64,000 nucleotides of DNA. Origin: an uncultured Lachnospiraceae bacterium. GTDB lineage: Bacteria; Bacillota; Clostridia; Lachnospirales; Lachnospiraceae. The translations under genes were made by a program, and so were the position numbers. This document shows positions 1 to 9,091 of the stretch, piece by piece; positions within the stretch are counted from its first letter, which is position 1, and the number at the start of each line of letters is the position of its first letter. The stretch is from positions 13,665 through 77,664 of the forward strand of contig URUU01000004.1 of assembly GCA_900551235.1 (NCBI GenBank). The letters run 5' to 3'. The notes beneath the pieces were generated by a model, which made no database searches, was not told the origin of the DNA, and worked only from the letters and a program-made list of their open reading frames with translations.

Positions 1-2337
1 GATCGTACTGGCTTCTCCAAAATCCACTTCGTATTTCTGAAGATTTTCCACATAACGTACAAAATGAAACAGGCCACGGTAACTGGTGCTCTCATATGCC
101 GCCGCTTTTTCCACCAGCATCTCCAGATTTGCCCTGCGCTGTCCACCGGCAGGCATGGCAGATGCATAGTGCAGATACCCCGTTTCCTCATAAATCTTCC
201 AGAGCAGTTCATGCATCGGTGTATAAGGCACATAAGAGCGGAAACGCTCCAGCATTTCCAGAAAAGCGGTCATTTTCTGTGCCAGTATGCCATCACTGCC
301 TTCTTTTGCATACAGCCTGCATGCCTCATAATAAGAGCAGTCACGATATAAACTTCTTATCTCTGCCAGATGTTCCGTCGTAAAACCTCCGACCGGAGAT
401 GCCAGGACTGCCGCAAAAGCAATGTCCTGCCTTGGATTGTCCATAATCTGTAAAAGCGAAAGAATCGTGCGCACTTCCAGTGCCGAGAAATATCCGCTTC
501 TTGTTCCTGTGTAAGCCGGAATTCCCATTTCCCCAAGAACAGACAAAAATGTCTCCGCCCAGCCGCTGATGGAACGCAGCAGGATGACAATATCACGGTA
601 CTGTGCCCTGCGGTATGTTTTTTCCTCTTTATCGTAGATCAGTTCACGTCCCACGATCTGCCGGATCTTTCCGGCGATCATACGTGCTTCTGCTTCGCGG
701 GCTGTCTCATCGGTCAGCGTGTCGGCATCCAGCAGCAGGATCTCACTGCCTGCAAGCGGTGACTGCGGTGCTTTGTCATACTGGTTTTCCACATTGACGG
801 TCAGTTTTGGAAATTCGATCCCCGCATACAGTGCTGCATTGTCATCGTATTCCACATTTCCAAGATTCCTGTGCATAATCTTGCGAAATACAAAATTTAC
901 ATCTTCCAGCACCTCTTTGCGGCTTCTGAAATTTTTGTGCAGCTCGATTTTCTGGCTTTTGGAAGCTTCTTCGGTATAAGTATCGTACTTTTCCATAAAC
1001 AGTTCCGGGCAGGCAAGGCGGAAACGGTAGATGCTCTGTTTTACATCCCCGACCATGAACATGTTGTTCTGTCCCATGCTGCACCTGGAAATGCTGGTCA
1101 GGATCAGTTCCTGCACCATATTGCTGTCCTGATATTCATCGATCATAATCTCTTCAAACTGATTTGCAAAGGATAGTGCCGCTTCCGTCGGAACTTCTTT
1201 TCCATCTTCTTTTCGAACAAGGATCTGCAGTGCAAAATGCTCCAGATCCGAAAAATCAAGAAGATTCCGCTCCTGCTTCTTTTCGGCAAAGCGTCTGCCA
1301 AATTCCTGTGCAAGGGTAAGCAGCATCTTTGATGGAACGCGGCTTTTCTGTATCTCCTCTACCATTTCCTGCGGCTCCTGATAAAAATACTGCTCCTTCA
1401 GTGCCGTGATTCCCTTTTTGATCTGGTCACGCAGCAGTTTTACCTGCTCTTTCTTTTCTTCGGATACTTCTTCATCCTTTTTTCTGGAAAGTGCCGCAAA
1501 CTTTTCCATCTTTGAAAATGCTTCCGCATAGCTTACGTAATCGGTTCTTTTTGCCAGATTTTCCAGGATTTCCTGATCCTGCAAAAGTGCGTCGAGATAC
1601 ATCCATGGTCCACGCGGAGACTGTGCGATTTTCTGTGCCCTTTCGTTCACCCGCATCAGATCCTCCAGCGTCTGCGCAGTCTGAACACACAACTGTTTCA
1701 TCCACTCACTCTTTGTAAGTTCTTCTGCACTGTTTATCTCATAATTCTCTTTACATTTATCCAGCCATTCTTCCGGCCACGGATGACTTCTGGAAAACTC
1801 ATAGACCTGCCAGATCATCCCGATCAGATTTTCATCATTTTTCCCGGATGCAAAGCTTTCCACAAACAACTCGAATTCCCCGGATGCCTGCGCATACTGC
1901 TCCTCCAGAAGTTCCTCTGCGGTGTCGCGCCGAAGGAGTTTTGCTTCCCCTTCATCCATAATAGAAAATGCCGGATCCAGATCGATCAGATGGAAATAGC
2001 TGCGCAGCACAGACTGGCAGAAGCTGTCTATCGTTGTGATCTGTGCATGGAACAGCAGCGTTTCCTGCCGCTGCAGATTTTCATTATCCGGATCCTCCAT
2101 CAGGCGTTTCTGGATTTCCGTTCCGATACGTTCCCGCATCTCTGCTGCTGCCGCTCTTGTAAACGTCACGATCAGAAGCCGGTCAATATCCACCGGATGT
2201 TCTTTATCTGTAATCTTCTGCAGGATCCGCTCCACAAGAACCGCCGTTTTTCCGGAACCGGCTGCCGCAGAGACCAGAATGTTGCGGTTTCTAAGCCAGA
2301 TCACCTGCTTTTGTTCTTCTGTCCACTGATTTGCCAT
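1..2337 (-). CDS. addA: ATP-dependent helicase/nuclease subunit A (3' part missing)
   Basis: Helicase and nuclease subunit of AddAB, which resects double-strand DNA ends for RecA-dependent repair. The frame stays open for 779 codons from the start to the window edge, so the C-terminal part, including the expected nuclease domain, lies outside. Visible UvrD/Rep-type motifs are a Walker A near residue 24 (AAAGSGKT), motif Ia (LIVTFTRAAAAEMRERI), a Walker B-like MIDEYQDSN, and GDVKQSIYRFR further on. The start ATG overlaps the addB stop by one base (TGATG), so translation is probably coupled. The start matches the usual MANQWTEEQ-type N-terminus. The gene is truncated only by the window. Confidence 0.95.
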   Translation of the reverse strand, partial: MANQWTEEQKQVIWLRNRNILVSAAAGSGKTAVLVERILQKITDKEHPVDIDRLLIVTFTRAAAAEMRERIGTEIQKRLMEDPDNENLQRQETLLFHAQITTIDSFCQSVLRSYFHLIDLDPAFSIMDEGEAKLLRRDTAEELLEEQYAQASGEFELFVESFASGKNDENLIGMIWQVYEFSRSHPWPEEWLDKCKENYEINSAEELTKSEWMKQLCVQTAQTLEDLMRVNERAQKIAQSPRGPWMYLDALLQDQEILENLAKRTDYVSYAEAFSKMEKFAALSRKKDEEVSEEKKEQVKLLRDQIKKGITALKEQYFYQEPQEMVEEIQKSRVPSKMLLTLAQEFGRRFAEKKQERNLLDFSDLEHFALQILVRKEDGKEVPTEAALSFANQFEEIMIDEYQDSNMVQELILTSISRCSMGQNNMFMVGDVKQSIYRFRLACPELFMEKYDTYTEEASKSQKIELHKNFRSRKEVLEDVNFVFRKIMHRNLGNVEYDDNAALYAGIEFPKLTVNVENQYDKAPQSPLAGSEILLLDADTLTDETAREAEARMIAGKIRQIVGRELIYDKEEKTYRRAQYRDIVILLRSISGWAETFLSVLGEMGIPAYTGTRSGYFSALEVRTILSLLQIMDNPRQDIAFAAVLASPVGGFTTEHLAEIRSLYRDCSYYEACRLYAKEGSDGILAQKMTAFLEMLERFRSYVPYTPMHELLWKIYEETGYLHYASAMPAGGQRRANLEMLVEKAAAYESTSYRGLFHFVRYVENLQKYEVDFGEASTI

Positions 2338-5300
2338 CACTCATCCTCCTGCATCATTTTCCAGATTTCTTCCGGTTTGAAATCTTTGAGCCTGCGGTAA
2401 TTTATCCCCGGTATCTTCCGGTCAAAGCCACAGATATCTTTGAAATCACAGTAATCACATGCTGTCCTTCCATTCTTCTCATAAGGATCCAGACTTGCTT
2501 TTCCCTCCAGGATCTCGCATCCGATCTGCTTCATTTTTTCCCGGACATATCCGGACAGTGCCAGAAGCTGCTCCGTGGATGCCACAGAGGAATAACGGCT
2601 GTAGCTTCCATCCTTGTTTCTGGATACCGGGATCACATCCGAGGATTTTTCCAGGTTAAGATCCATCGCCTTTACGATTGCTTCTTCCCCATTTACCAGA
2701 CCGTTCGGCCGCAGTTCTTTTAACATCCGCCGGCTGGTTTCTTCCGGTGTTTCATCCTCTTTTTGATCCAGCAGCGGATCTTTCATGTTATAATAAAAAA
2801 TCCCCGCAGGTTTAACCTTTTTATGCGGATGGATCCGTTGCTCCAGTTCCATGGCTGCATTTAAGTACACCACAAGCTGGAGCTGCAGTCCATAATAAAA
2901 ATCCTGCAGATCAAAGACTTTGTTTCCCGATTTGTAATCAATGACTTTCACATAAATTTCTTCTTCCGTCTCACAGGTATCGATCCGGTCGATCCTTCCT
3001 TTCAGACGCATATGACCATGTTCTGCAAGTGTCAGATTAACCGACTCAAGTTCTGTGGAGCTTAAGAATGGAACTTCAAAATTCGAAGGAATAAATTTAC
3101 CGGCACGCACCTGACTGGTCAGTGCCCATATGGTACGCTCCATGATCCGCTTCATCCTCTTTATCATGTACTCATTTCTTGCACTGGAATGCAGCAGGGC
3201 CGATGCGTACTGCTCCGAAACTTCCTCCACCGTCTCCTGCGTCAGCCGCTTCTGTTCGCCCTGCGGGATCGTAAACCAGTCGTAGCCGCTCTGCTCTACT
3301 TTCCTTGCATAATGCTCCAGTACCTTATGGAAAATATTTCCCATATCCACCGGCTGGAATACAAACCGTTCCCGTGGAGATACCCGAAGACCGTAACGCA
3401 GAAAATGTGCATACGAGCAGGCGGAAAACTGTTCCAGCCGGCTCACACTGTTGACCAGTGTCTGACCATAAAGCCGTTTTGCTGTTCCCTGGCTCATTCC
3501 CTGTGTGCTTCCATGCAGAAATGCCGCATCGATCAGTTCCGTCACCTTTTTCCGGTAATCCTCCTGCGTCTCATACCATGCCAGCAGTCCCAGCGTGCTT
3601 TTATCCGGACTCCCCTCTGCCGCTTTCCGCAGTCCTTCTGTCAGATAACCAAGACCGCTGTCTGCCGAAGTCATGCCGCGGATGGGATTCCCGGCAAGAT
3701 CCTCAGCCTGTACTACGAGCTGCGGAAACATCCGGCAGATGGTTCCGATCACATAGGACGGCCGCAGTGCCCTGCCATCCAGTCCCATCCGCCCATAGGA
3801 GAGATAAAGTTTTTGTGAAGGTTTTGTAAGATTAAGATAAAGATAAAATTTCTGGATATAGCTGTTTTCACGTGCGGTCGGTGCCAGCTCCATTCCATAC
3901 TCTGACAGTTCTTCCCGATCCATATCCGATAAAATGTTGGTCTTTTCTTCTTTTTTCGGCACCCAGCCGTCATTGAGTCCAAGGAAAAACAATACTTTAA
4001 TACCCTTCAGCCTTGTTCTTTCGATATCGCCCACCAGAACACAGTCCATTGTCGGCGGAACCATGCCTACTTTCGCTTCTTCGAATCCGGCATCCAGGAT
4101 TTCCGCATACTCCTTAAGGCTCATCGGCTCATCCCCCAGAAGTTCCACCAGTTTGTCAAACAATTCGATCACAATCCCATAGATCTGTTCGTACTCCCGC
4201 GCAAGGTCATAAGCTTCTTCCTGTTCAAAACGTTCCCTGTATGCCTGCATTTTCTGTTCTATGTCACAGGACTGCATCAAATGATACAATGCCTCTGTTT
4301 TCTGTCTTACGCACCCATCCTTTTCTTTTACCTGATCGACAAACGCAAGCAGGGACGGCAGGATTTTTTCTTTCATTTCCTGACAGGCTTCTGCCTCTGT
4401 TTTCTTCTGCTCTTCGTATGGATCTGTCTCCAGATTTTCTTTTTTCTCATACCAGACTGCTTCCCAGCGTCTGCGGCTTTGGATCCCGTTTGCCAGAACA
4501 TAATTTTCCAGCCTGTCCACCTCATCTTTTGAAAGCGGACTAAGCCCCGTTCTCAGATAGCGGAATACACTTTCATAACGAAAACTTTTCGCAGCGATCT
4601 GAAGTGCTGCCCGCAGAAATTCTACCATAGGATTGAGAATGATCTTCCGAGTCCGGTCAATAAAACAGGGAATGTCTTTTTCCTGAAGTACTTTTTTCAT
4701 ATGATCGCCAAAGGACTCCATATCACCGGTAATCACGGCTATTTCACGGTAGCGCAGCTTCTCATCGCGTACCAGATGCCAGATCGTGCGTGCCGCAAAT
4801 TCCGCTTCTGCTGCTGCATCCTTTGCCTCATGCAGAGAAATCTGCCTCTCCAGTTCTTCCACTGATGCGGCTTCAAAGCTCTGTCTGCCATGCCGGAATA
4901 CATGGCTTTCCAGAAATGCCAGTGCCGGTGTACCTCGAAAACGGACACAACCGTCTTTTCCCAGTACTTCCGGTGTTTCCATCCTGCATCCGCTCTCTTT
5001 TGCCGTCTGTGCAAGTCCCTGCATGGTCTTTTTGCTCAGATAGGAAAGTTTATGCATGGAAACTTTTTTCATCGGATCTTCCCAGGCATCGAGTGTCATG
5101 GTCACATAGATCTTGTCTGCCGTCTGCATCAGTTCCCGGAGCAGTTTTTTCTGGATCGGAGTAAAGCCGGTAAAACCATCCAGTGCGATCACGCAGTCTT
5201 TTAAGATCCGTGATTTTCTGACCACATTGCAGAGTTCTTCGAGAATTTCCTCTGAAGTGATGTATTTGCCCTGCAGCTCCTGTTCAAACCCTTCGTACAG

Positions 5301-5780
5301 ATTTTTTATATCTTTTAATTTATAGTATAATGCATCTTTCTTTCCATTTTCAATCTGTGCATCCAGTTCTTCGAGCGAAACATCATACTGTTTCAGTTCC
5401 GAAATTACCGATTTTACCTGTGAAATATAGCCAGGTTTGCGGAAATTTCTTCCAAGAACCGTAAGATTTTCTTTCTGACGGGATGCAACGCGGCGTAAAA
5501 GCAGATTCTTTCCGGTATCTTCCAGAACCGTATGGCTGTCCACTCCGACTTCTTCAAAAATTCTCCATGCAAGGCGCAGAAAACTCTGCACATCGATGTT
5601 CTGGATTCCTTTGCGCGGATGCAGCTCCACCAGTTCACGCTGCGTCTGCATGGTGAACTGCTCCGGAACGATCACAATAAACTCCCTCTGTGGCTCCCGC
5701 ATGGATTGCTCTATGATTTTTTTATAAAGTGTATAAGATTTTCCACTGCCTGACGGACCGTAGATCAACTGCAACGACAT
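2337..5780 (-). CDS. addB: ATP-dependent helicase/nuclease subunit B
   Basis: Partner of AddA in the end-resection complex; the family recognises Chi and carries a RecB-type nuclease domain with an iron-sulfur cluster. Walker A GPSGSGKS is at residues 8-15. Near the C-terminus are the nuclease core (VIDYKSG) and the clustered cysteines CDYCDFKDIC; with an upstream cysteine (FSACSYAHFLRYG) these fit the four 4Fe-4S ligands of AddB. Length of about 1147 aa is typical. I prefer the second ATG (5780) because AGGAAGGG then lies at good distance; the upstream ATG at 5786 is too close to it. It precedes and overlaps addA. Confidence 0.95.
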   Translation of the reverse strand: MSLQLIYGPSGSGKSYTLYKKIIEQSMREPQREFIVIVPEQFTMQTQRELVELHPRKGIQNIDVQSFLRLAWRIFEEVGVDSHTVLEDTGKNLLLRRVASRQKENLTVLGRNFRKPGYISQVKSVISELKQYDVSLEELDAQIENGKKDALYYKLKDIKNLYEGFEQELQGKYITSEEILEELCNVVRKSRILKDCVIALDGFTGFTPIQKKLLRELMQTADKIYVTMTLDAWEDPMKKVSMHKLSYLSKKTMQGLAQTAKESGCRMETPEVLGKDGCVRFRGTPALAFLESHVFRHGRQSFEAASVEELERQISLHEAKDAAAEAEFAARTIWHLVRDEKLRYREIAVITGDMESFGDHMKKVLQEKDIPCFIDRTRKIILNPMVEFLRAALQIAAKSFRYESVFRYLRTGLSPLSKDEVDRLENYVLANGIQSRRRWEAVWYEKKENLETDPYEEQKKTEAEACQEMKEKILPSLLAFVDQVKEKDGCVRQKTEALYHLMQSCDIEQKMQAYRERFEQEEAYDLAREYEQIYGIVIELFDKLVELLGDEPMSLKEYAEILDAGFEEAKVGMVPPTMDCVLVGDIERTRLKGIKVLFFLGLNDGWVPKKEEKTNILSDMDREELSEYGMELAPTARENSYIQKFYLYLNLTKPSQKLYLSYGRMGLDGRALRPSYVIGTICRMFPQLVVQAEDLAGNPIRGMTSADSGLGYLTEGLRKAAEGSPDKSTLGLLAWYETQEDYRKKVTELIDAAFLHGSTQGMSQGTAKRLYGQTLVNSVSRLEQFSACSYAHFLRYGLRVSPRERFVFQPVDMGNIFHKVLEHYARKVEQSGYDWFTIPQGEQKRLTQETVEEVSEQYASALLHSSARNEYMIKRMKRIMERTIWALTSQVRAGKFIPSNFEVPFLSSTELESVNLTLAEHGHMRLKGRIDRIDTCETEEEIYVKVIDYKSGNKVFDLQDFYYGLQLQLVVYLNAAMELEQRIHPHKKVKPAGIFYYNMKDPLLDQKEDETPEETSRRMLKELRPNGLVNGEEAIVKAMDLNLEKSSDVIPVSRNKDGSYSRYSSVASTEQLLALSGYVREKMKQIGCEILEGKASLDPYEKNGRTACDYCDFKDICGFDRKIPGINYRRLKDFKPEEIWKMMQEDE

Positions 5781-5821
5781 AAGCATTTCCCTTCCTGTGT
5801 CCTTGTTTTGCCTGATGCTGC

Positions 5822-5858
5822 AAAGTGGTCCCGCACACAGTACAGAACCACTTTTTTT
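5822..5858 (+). terminator. Intrinsic terminator-like hairpin facing the plus strand
   Basis: AAAGTGGT pairs with ACCACTTT across a 17-base loop and is followed on the plus strand by a run of T. On the minus strand, where valS and addB are read, the hairpin lacks a U-tract. It lies between the valS stop and the addB start. As read it would stop antisense transcription rather than valS transcription. Confidence 0.5.
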
Positions 5859-5888
5859 ACATTAAGAATGCCTGATGCATCCTGTATC

Positions 5889-8540
5889 CTATCTTGCCTG
5901 AAGATGAGCCAGTCTTTCTTTTACCTGATCCATCATCTGGCTGTATTTTTCTAATTTTGCACGTTCTTCTGCAATCTTGCTCTCCGGTGCCTTGCTCATA
6001 AAACGCTCATTGCTCAGCATACCGTTGACACGTGCCAGCTCTTTTGTCAGACGCTGTTCTTCTTTTTTCAGCCGCCCGATCTCTTTGTCGATGTCAACCA
6101 GCTCTGCAAACGGCATATAGATGACTGCCTCCGGAAGCACGGCGGATACTGCATCTTCGTCGATGCCGCTGCGGTCTGCCTGAACATTCACTTCACTTGC
6201 ACTTCCGAGGGTCGCAAAGAATACTTTTCCGTTTTCGAACGTATTTCTCACATTCTCGCTTTCGGATACGACAAATACTTTTGCTTTTTTGCTTGGCGGT
6301 ACGTTCATGCCGGTACGCACGTTTCGGATGGCGCGGACTGCCTCTTTGATCATCTCAACGGCTGCCTCATCCTCGGCAAAATGCCATTTTTCGGTAAATT
6401 CCGGCCACCTGGAGATCATGATGGATTCTTCCTCGGACTGCAGCGTGCAGAAGATTTCTTCTGTAATAAACGGCATATATGGATGCAGCAGTTTCAGGGC
6501 ATTTACCAGAACGTTTTTCAGCGTCCACAGTGCCGCGGATTTTGTCGTATCCTCATCATTGTACAGACGCGGTTTTACCATCTCGATGTACCAGTCACAG
6601 AATTCTTCCCAGATAAAATCATATACTTTCTGAACGGCAATACCAAGTTCATATTTATCCATGTTTTCGGTTACTTCTTTTGCCAGTGTATTGACTTTGG
6701 AGAGGATCCATTTATCGGCTGCGGTCAGTTGATCTTCCGGCATTTCGCCCGGAACTTCTGCTTTTTCCAGGTTCATCATGATAAATCTGGATGCATTCCA
6801 TACTTTATTTGCGAAGTTGCGGCTTGCCTCGACACGTTCCATGTAGAAACGCATGTCATTTCCAGGAGCATTTCCGGTGATCAGCGTCAGACGCAGCGCA
6901 TCTGCTCCGTACTGGTCGATGATCTCCAGCGGATCGATACCGTTTCCTAAAGATTTACTCATCTTTCTTCCCTGGGAATCACGCACCAGACCGTGGATCA
7001 GCACATGATGGAACGGCACTTTTCCGGTCTGTTCGATCGCAGAAAATACCATACGGATCACCCAGAAGAAAATGATATCATATCCGGTTACCAGCACATC
7101 GGTCGGATAGAAATAGTCAAAATCTTCGGTCTTTTCCGGCCAGCCAAGTGTGGAGAACGGCCAAAGTGCGGAGGAGAACCAGGTATCCAGCGTATCTTCA
7201 TCCTGTTTGAAGTGCGTGCATCCGCATTTCGGGCAGATCTTCGGCATTTCTTTTGCAACAACTACTTCGCCGCACTCATCACAGTAATATGCCGGGATAC
7301 GGTGTCCCCACCAGAGCTGTCTGGAAATACACCAGTCGCGGATGTTCTCCAGCCAGTGCAGGTAAATCTTGTCAAAACGATCCGGTACAAAGTTCAGTTC
7401 CTTGTTTTTCAGTGCTTCAACTGCCGGTTTTGCCATCTCCTGCATCTTTACAAACCACTGCGGTTTGATCATCGGTTCAACGGTTGTCTTACAGCGGTCA
7501 TGTGTACCGACGCTGTGTGTATGCGGAACCACTTTTACCAGCAGTCCCAGTGCATCCAGGTCTGCTACCATGGCTTTTCTTGCCTCATAACGATCCATGC
7601 CTGCGTATTTGCCGCCCAGTTCGTTGATGGTCGCATCGTCGTTCATGATGTTGATCTCCGGCAGATTGTGTCTCTTGCCGACTTCAAAGTCGTTCGGGTC
7701 ATGTGCCGGTGTGATCTTCACGCATCCGGTTCCGAACTCTTTATCTACATAAGAATCTGCGATCACCGGAATCTCACGGTCGGTCAGCGGCAGCTTCAGC
7801 ATCTTGCCGATCAGATCCTGATATCTTTCATCTTCCGGATTGACTGCAACGGCGGTATCTCCGAGCAGCGTCTCCGGACGGGTGGTTGCGATCTCCACAA
7901 AACGTCCTTCTTCTCCGACGATCGGATAATTGATATGCCAGAAAAATCCGTCCTGATCGACATGTTCTACCTCTGCATCTGAAATGGAAGTTTTACATAC
8001 CGGACACCAGTTGATGATTCTGGAACCTTTGTAAATATATCCCTTATTATACAATTTCACGAAAACTTCTTCGACTGCTTTGGAGCATCCTTCGTCCATT
8101 GTGAAACGTTCTCTGTCCCAGTCAGCAGAAGAACCCAGTTTTTTCAACTGGTTTACGATACGTCCGCCGTATTCCTCTTTCCACTCCCAAGCGTGTTTTA
8201 AGAATTCCTCGCGTCCGATATCGTTTTTATCAATGCCCTGCTCTTTGAGTTTCTGGATAACCTTTACTTCCGTAGCGATCGCCGCGTGGTCGGTTCCCGG
8301 CTGCCACAGTGCATTGTAGCCCTGCATTCTCTTGTAACGGATCAGGATATCCTGCATCGTGTTGTCAAGTGCGTGTCCCATATGCAGCTGACCGGTTACG
8401 TTTGGCGGCGGCATAACGATCGTAAACGGTTTCTTGCTGCGGTCAACTTCCGCATGAAAATACTTTTTATCCAGCCAGTTCTGATAGATACGATCCTCGA
8501 TTCCCTTTGGATCATAAGTCTTTGCCAATTCTTTGCTCAT
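5889..8540 (-). CDS. valS: Valine--tRNA ligase
   Basis: Class I aminoacyl-tRNA synthetase charging tRNA-Val in the cytoplasm. The 883 aa protein has the HIGH-type motif HMGH at residues 53-56 (after PPPNVTGQL), an inserted editing domain with TTRPETLLGDTA near 219-230, a cysteine pair region near 420-440 (CDECG, CPKCG), KMSKS at 526-530, and a C-terminal coiled coil rich in Lys and Glu. CAGGAGGA precedes the ATG. Expression is set by the T-box leader upstream, itself behind a consensus promoter. addB follows about 100 nt downstream, after a hairpin that does not look like a minus-strand terminator, so read-through is possible. Confidence 0.97.
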   Translation of the reverse strand: MSKELAKTYDPKGIEDRIYQNWLDKKYFHAEVDRSKKPFTIVMPPPNVTGQLHMGHALDNTMQDILIRYKRMQGYNALWQPGTDHAAIATEVKVIQKLKEQGIDKNDIGREEFLKHAWEWKEEYGGRIVNQLKKLGSSADWDRERFTMDEGCSKAVEEVFVKLYNKGYIYKGSRIINWCPVCKTSISDAEVEHVDQDGFFWHINYPIVGEEGRFVEIATTRPETLLGDTAVAVNPEDERYQDLIGKMLKLPLTDREIPVIADSYVDKEFGTGCVKITPAHDPNDFEVGKRHNLPEINIMNDDATINELGGKYAGMDRYEARKAMVADLDALGLLVKVVPHTHSVGTHDRCKTTVEPMIKPQWFVKMQEMAKPAVEALKNKELNFVPDRFDKIYLHWLENIRDWCISRQLWWGHRIPAYYCDECGEVVVAKEMPKICPKCGCTHFKQDEDTLDTWFSSALWPFSTLGWPEKTEDFDYFYPTDVLVTGYDIIFFWVIRMVFSAIEQTGKVPFHHVLIHGLVRDSQGRKMSKSLGNGIDPLEIIDQYGADALRLTLITGNAPGNDMRFYMERVEASRNFANKVWNASRFIMMNLEKAEVPGEMPEDQLTAADKWILSKVNTLAKEVTENMDKYELGIAVQKVYDFIWEEFCDWYIEMVKPRLYNDEDTTKSAALWTLKNVLVNALKLLHPYMPFITEEIFCTLQSEEESIMISRWPEFTEKWHFAEDEAAVEMIKEAVRAIRNVRTGMNVPPSKKAKVFVVSESENVRNTFENGKVFFATLGSASEVNVQADRSGIDEDAVSAVLPEAVIYMPFAELVDIDKEIGRLKKEEQRLTKELARVNGMLSNERFMSKAPESKIAEERAKLEKYSQMMDQVKERLAHLQAR

Positions 8541-8579
8541 GTTGTCCTCCTGCTGTTGTTTTATTATAAGAAAAAATCT

Positions 8580-8592
8580 CGCTCGCGGAGCG
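8580..8592. other. Short GC hairpin between T-box and valS
   Basis: CGCTC GCG GAGCG forms a 5-bp GC stem with T-runs on both sides (plus: TTTTT directly after; minus: TTTTTT two bases after). It sits after the T-box terminator and before valS. It could be a weak second stop signal or chance. Confidence 0.35.
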
Positions 8593-8628
8593 TTTTTAAT
8601 TTCACAGGACGCAATTTCCTATGAAATG

Positions 8629-8930
8629 AAAAACCCCTTGCATCATCTCTTAAAGAGATCATGCAAAGGGCGTAATTTACGCGGTACCACCTTTTTCGCA
8701 TGCATCACAATGTAGCGACTGCTTTTCTTTACTCATTGCATCGCAATCATCTTATTTTGTTTATGCATGCCTCATTTCCCTGTAACGTGGGGTTACGTGA
8801 AAGCCTACTGTTCAGCCCTCCGGCTCCAAAGCTACCTTCCATCCACGCATCCTTAGGTTTCCTTTCAGCCTGCGAAAAACCCTCTCTGAAAGAGCTGTGC
8901 ATGTACTCCTCTTCTTCCTCGCCTTTATTC
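8629..8930 (-). ncRNA. T-box riboswitch of valS
   Basis: On the minus strand the leader contains the T-box core GGTGGTACCGCG (8680-8691) followed by a terminator hairpin, CCCTTTGCATGATCTCTT pairing with its complement up to AAGGGG and a T-run (8629-8670). Upstream are AGAGAGGG and GGCTGAAAGG, typical of Stem I. The probable specifier is GTA at 8835-8833, in GAAGGTAGC, a valine codon. By the known mechanism, uncharged tRNA-Val stabilises the antiterminator and allows valS transcription. The T-box and terminator are clear; the specifier is inferred from its position. Confidence 0.93.
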
Positions 8931-8936
8931 TCGTTA

Positions 8937-8965
8937 ATCATAGCGGAGGCGGGCAGATTTGTCAA
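8937..8965 (-). promoter_or_regulatory. Sigma-A promoter of the valS T-box transcript
   Basis: Minus-strand TTGACA (8965-8960), a 17-base spacer and TATGAT (8942-8937). This is a near-consensus housekeeping promoter and puts the transcript start near 8930, just before the T-box Stem I. Confidence 0.85.
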
Positions 8966-9024
8966 GAGATTGCCGGGTGTAAATGTGAAAATAGTATTGA
9001 GCCGGCCAGCAATCCATGATACAC

Positions 9025-9053
9025 TTGACACACAGAAGATTTTGCAATATTTC
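9025..9053 (+). promoter_or_regulatory. Possible promoter of the Lon-like ATPase gene
   Basis: TTGACA at 9025-9030 is a perfect -35. With a 17-base spacer the -10 would be TATTTC, a poor match. Position, about 40 bases before the ATG, is sensible. Confidence 0.4.
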
Positions 9054-9091
9054 GCTTTTCTTTCTGGTGCGAATGAAGAAAGGAGTTTTTT

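Noticed and set aside
6993..7982. Plus-strand open frame of 329 codons inside valS
   Set aside because: It is a shadow of valS on the opposite strand with no recognisable protein features.
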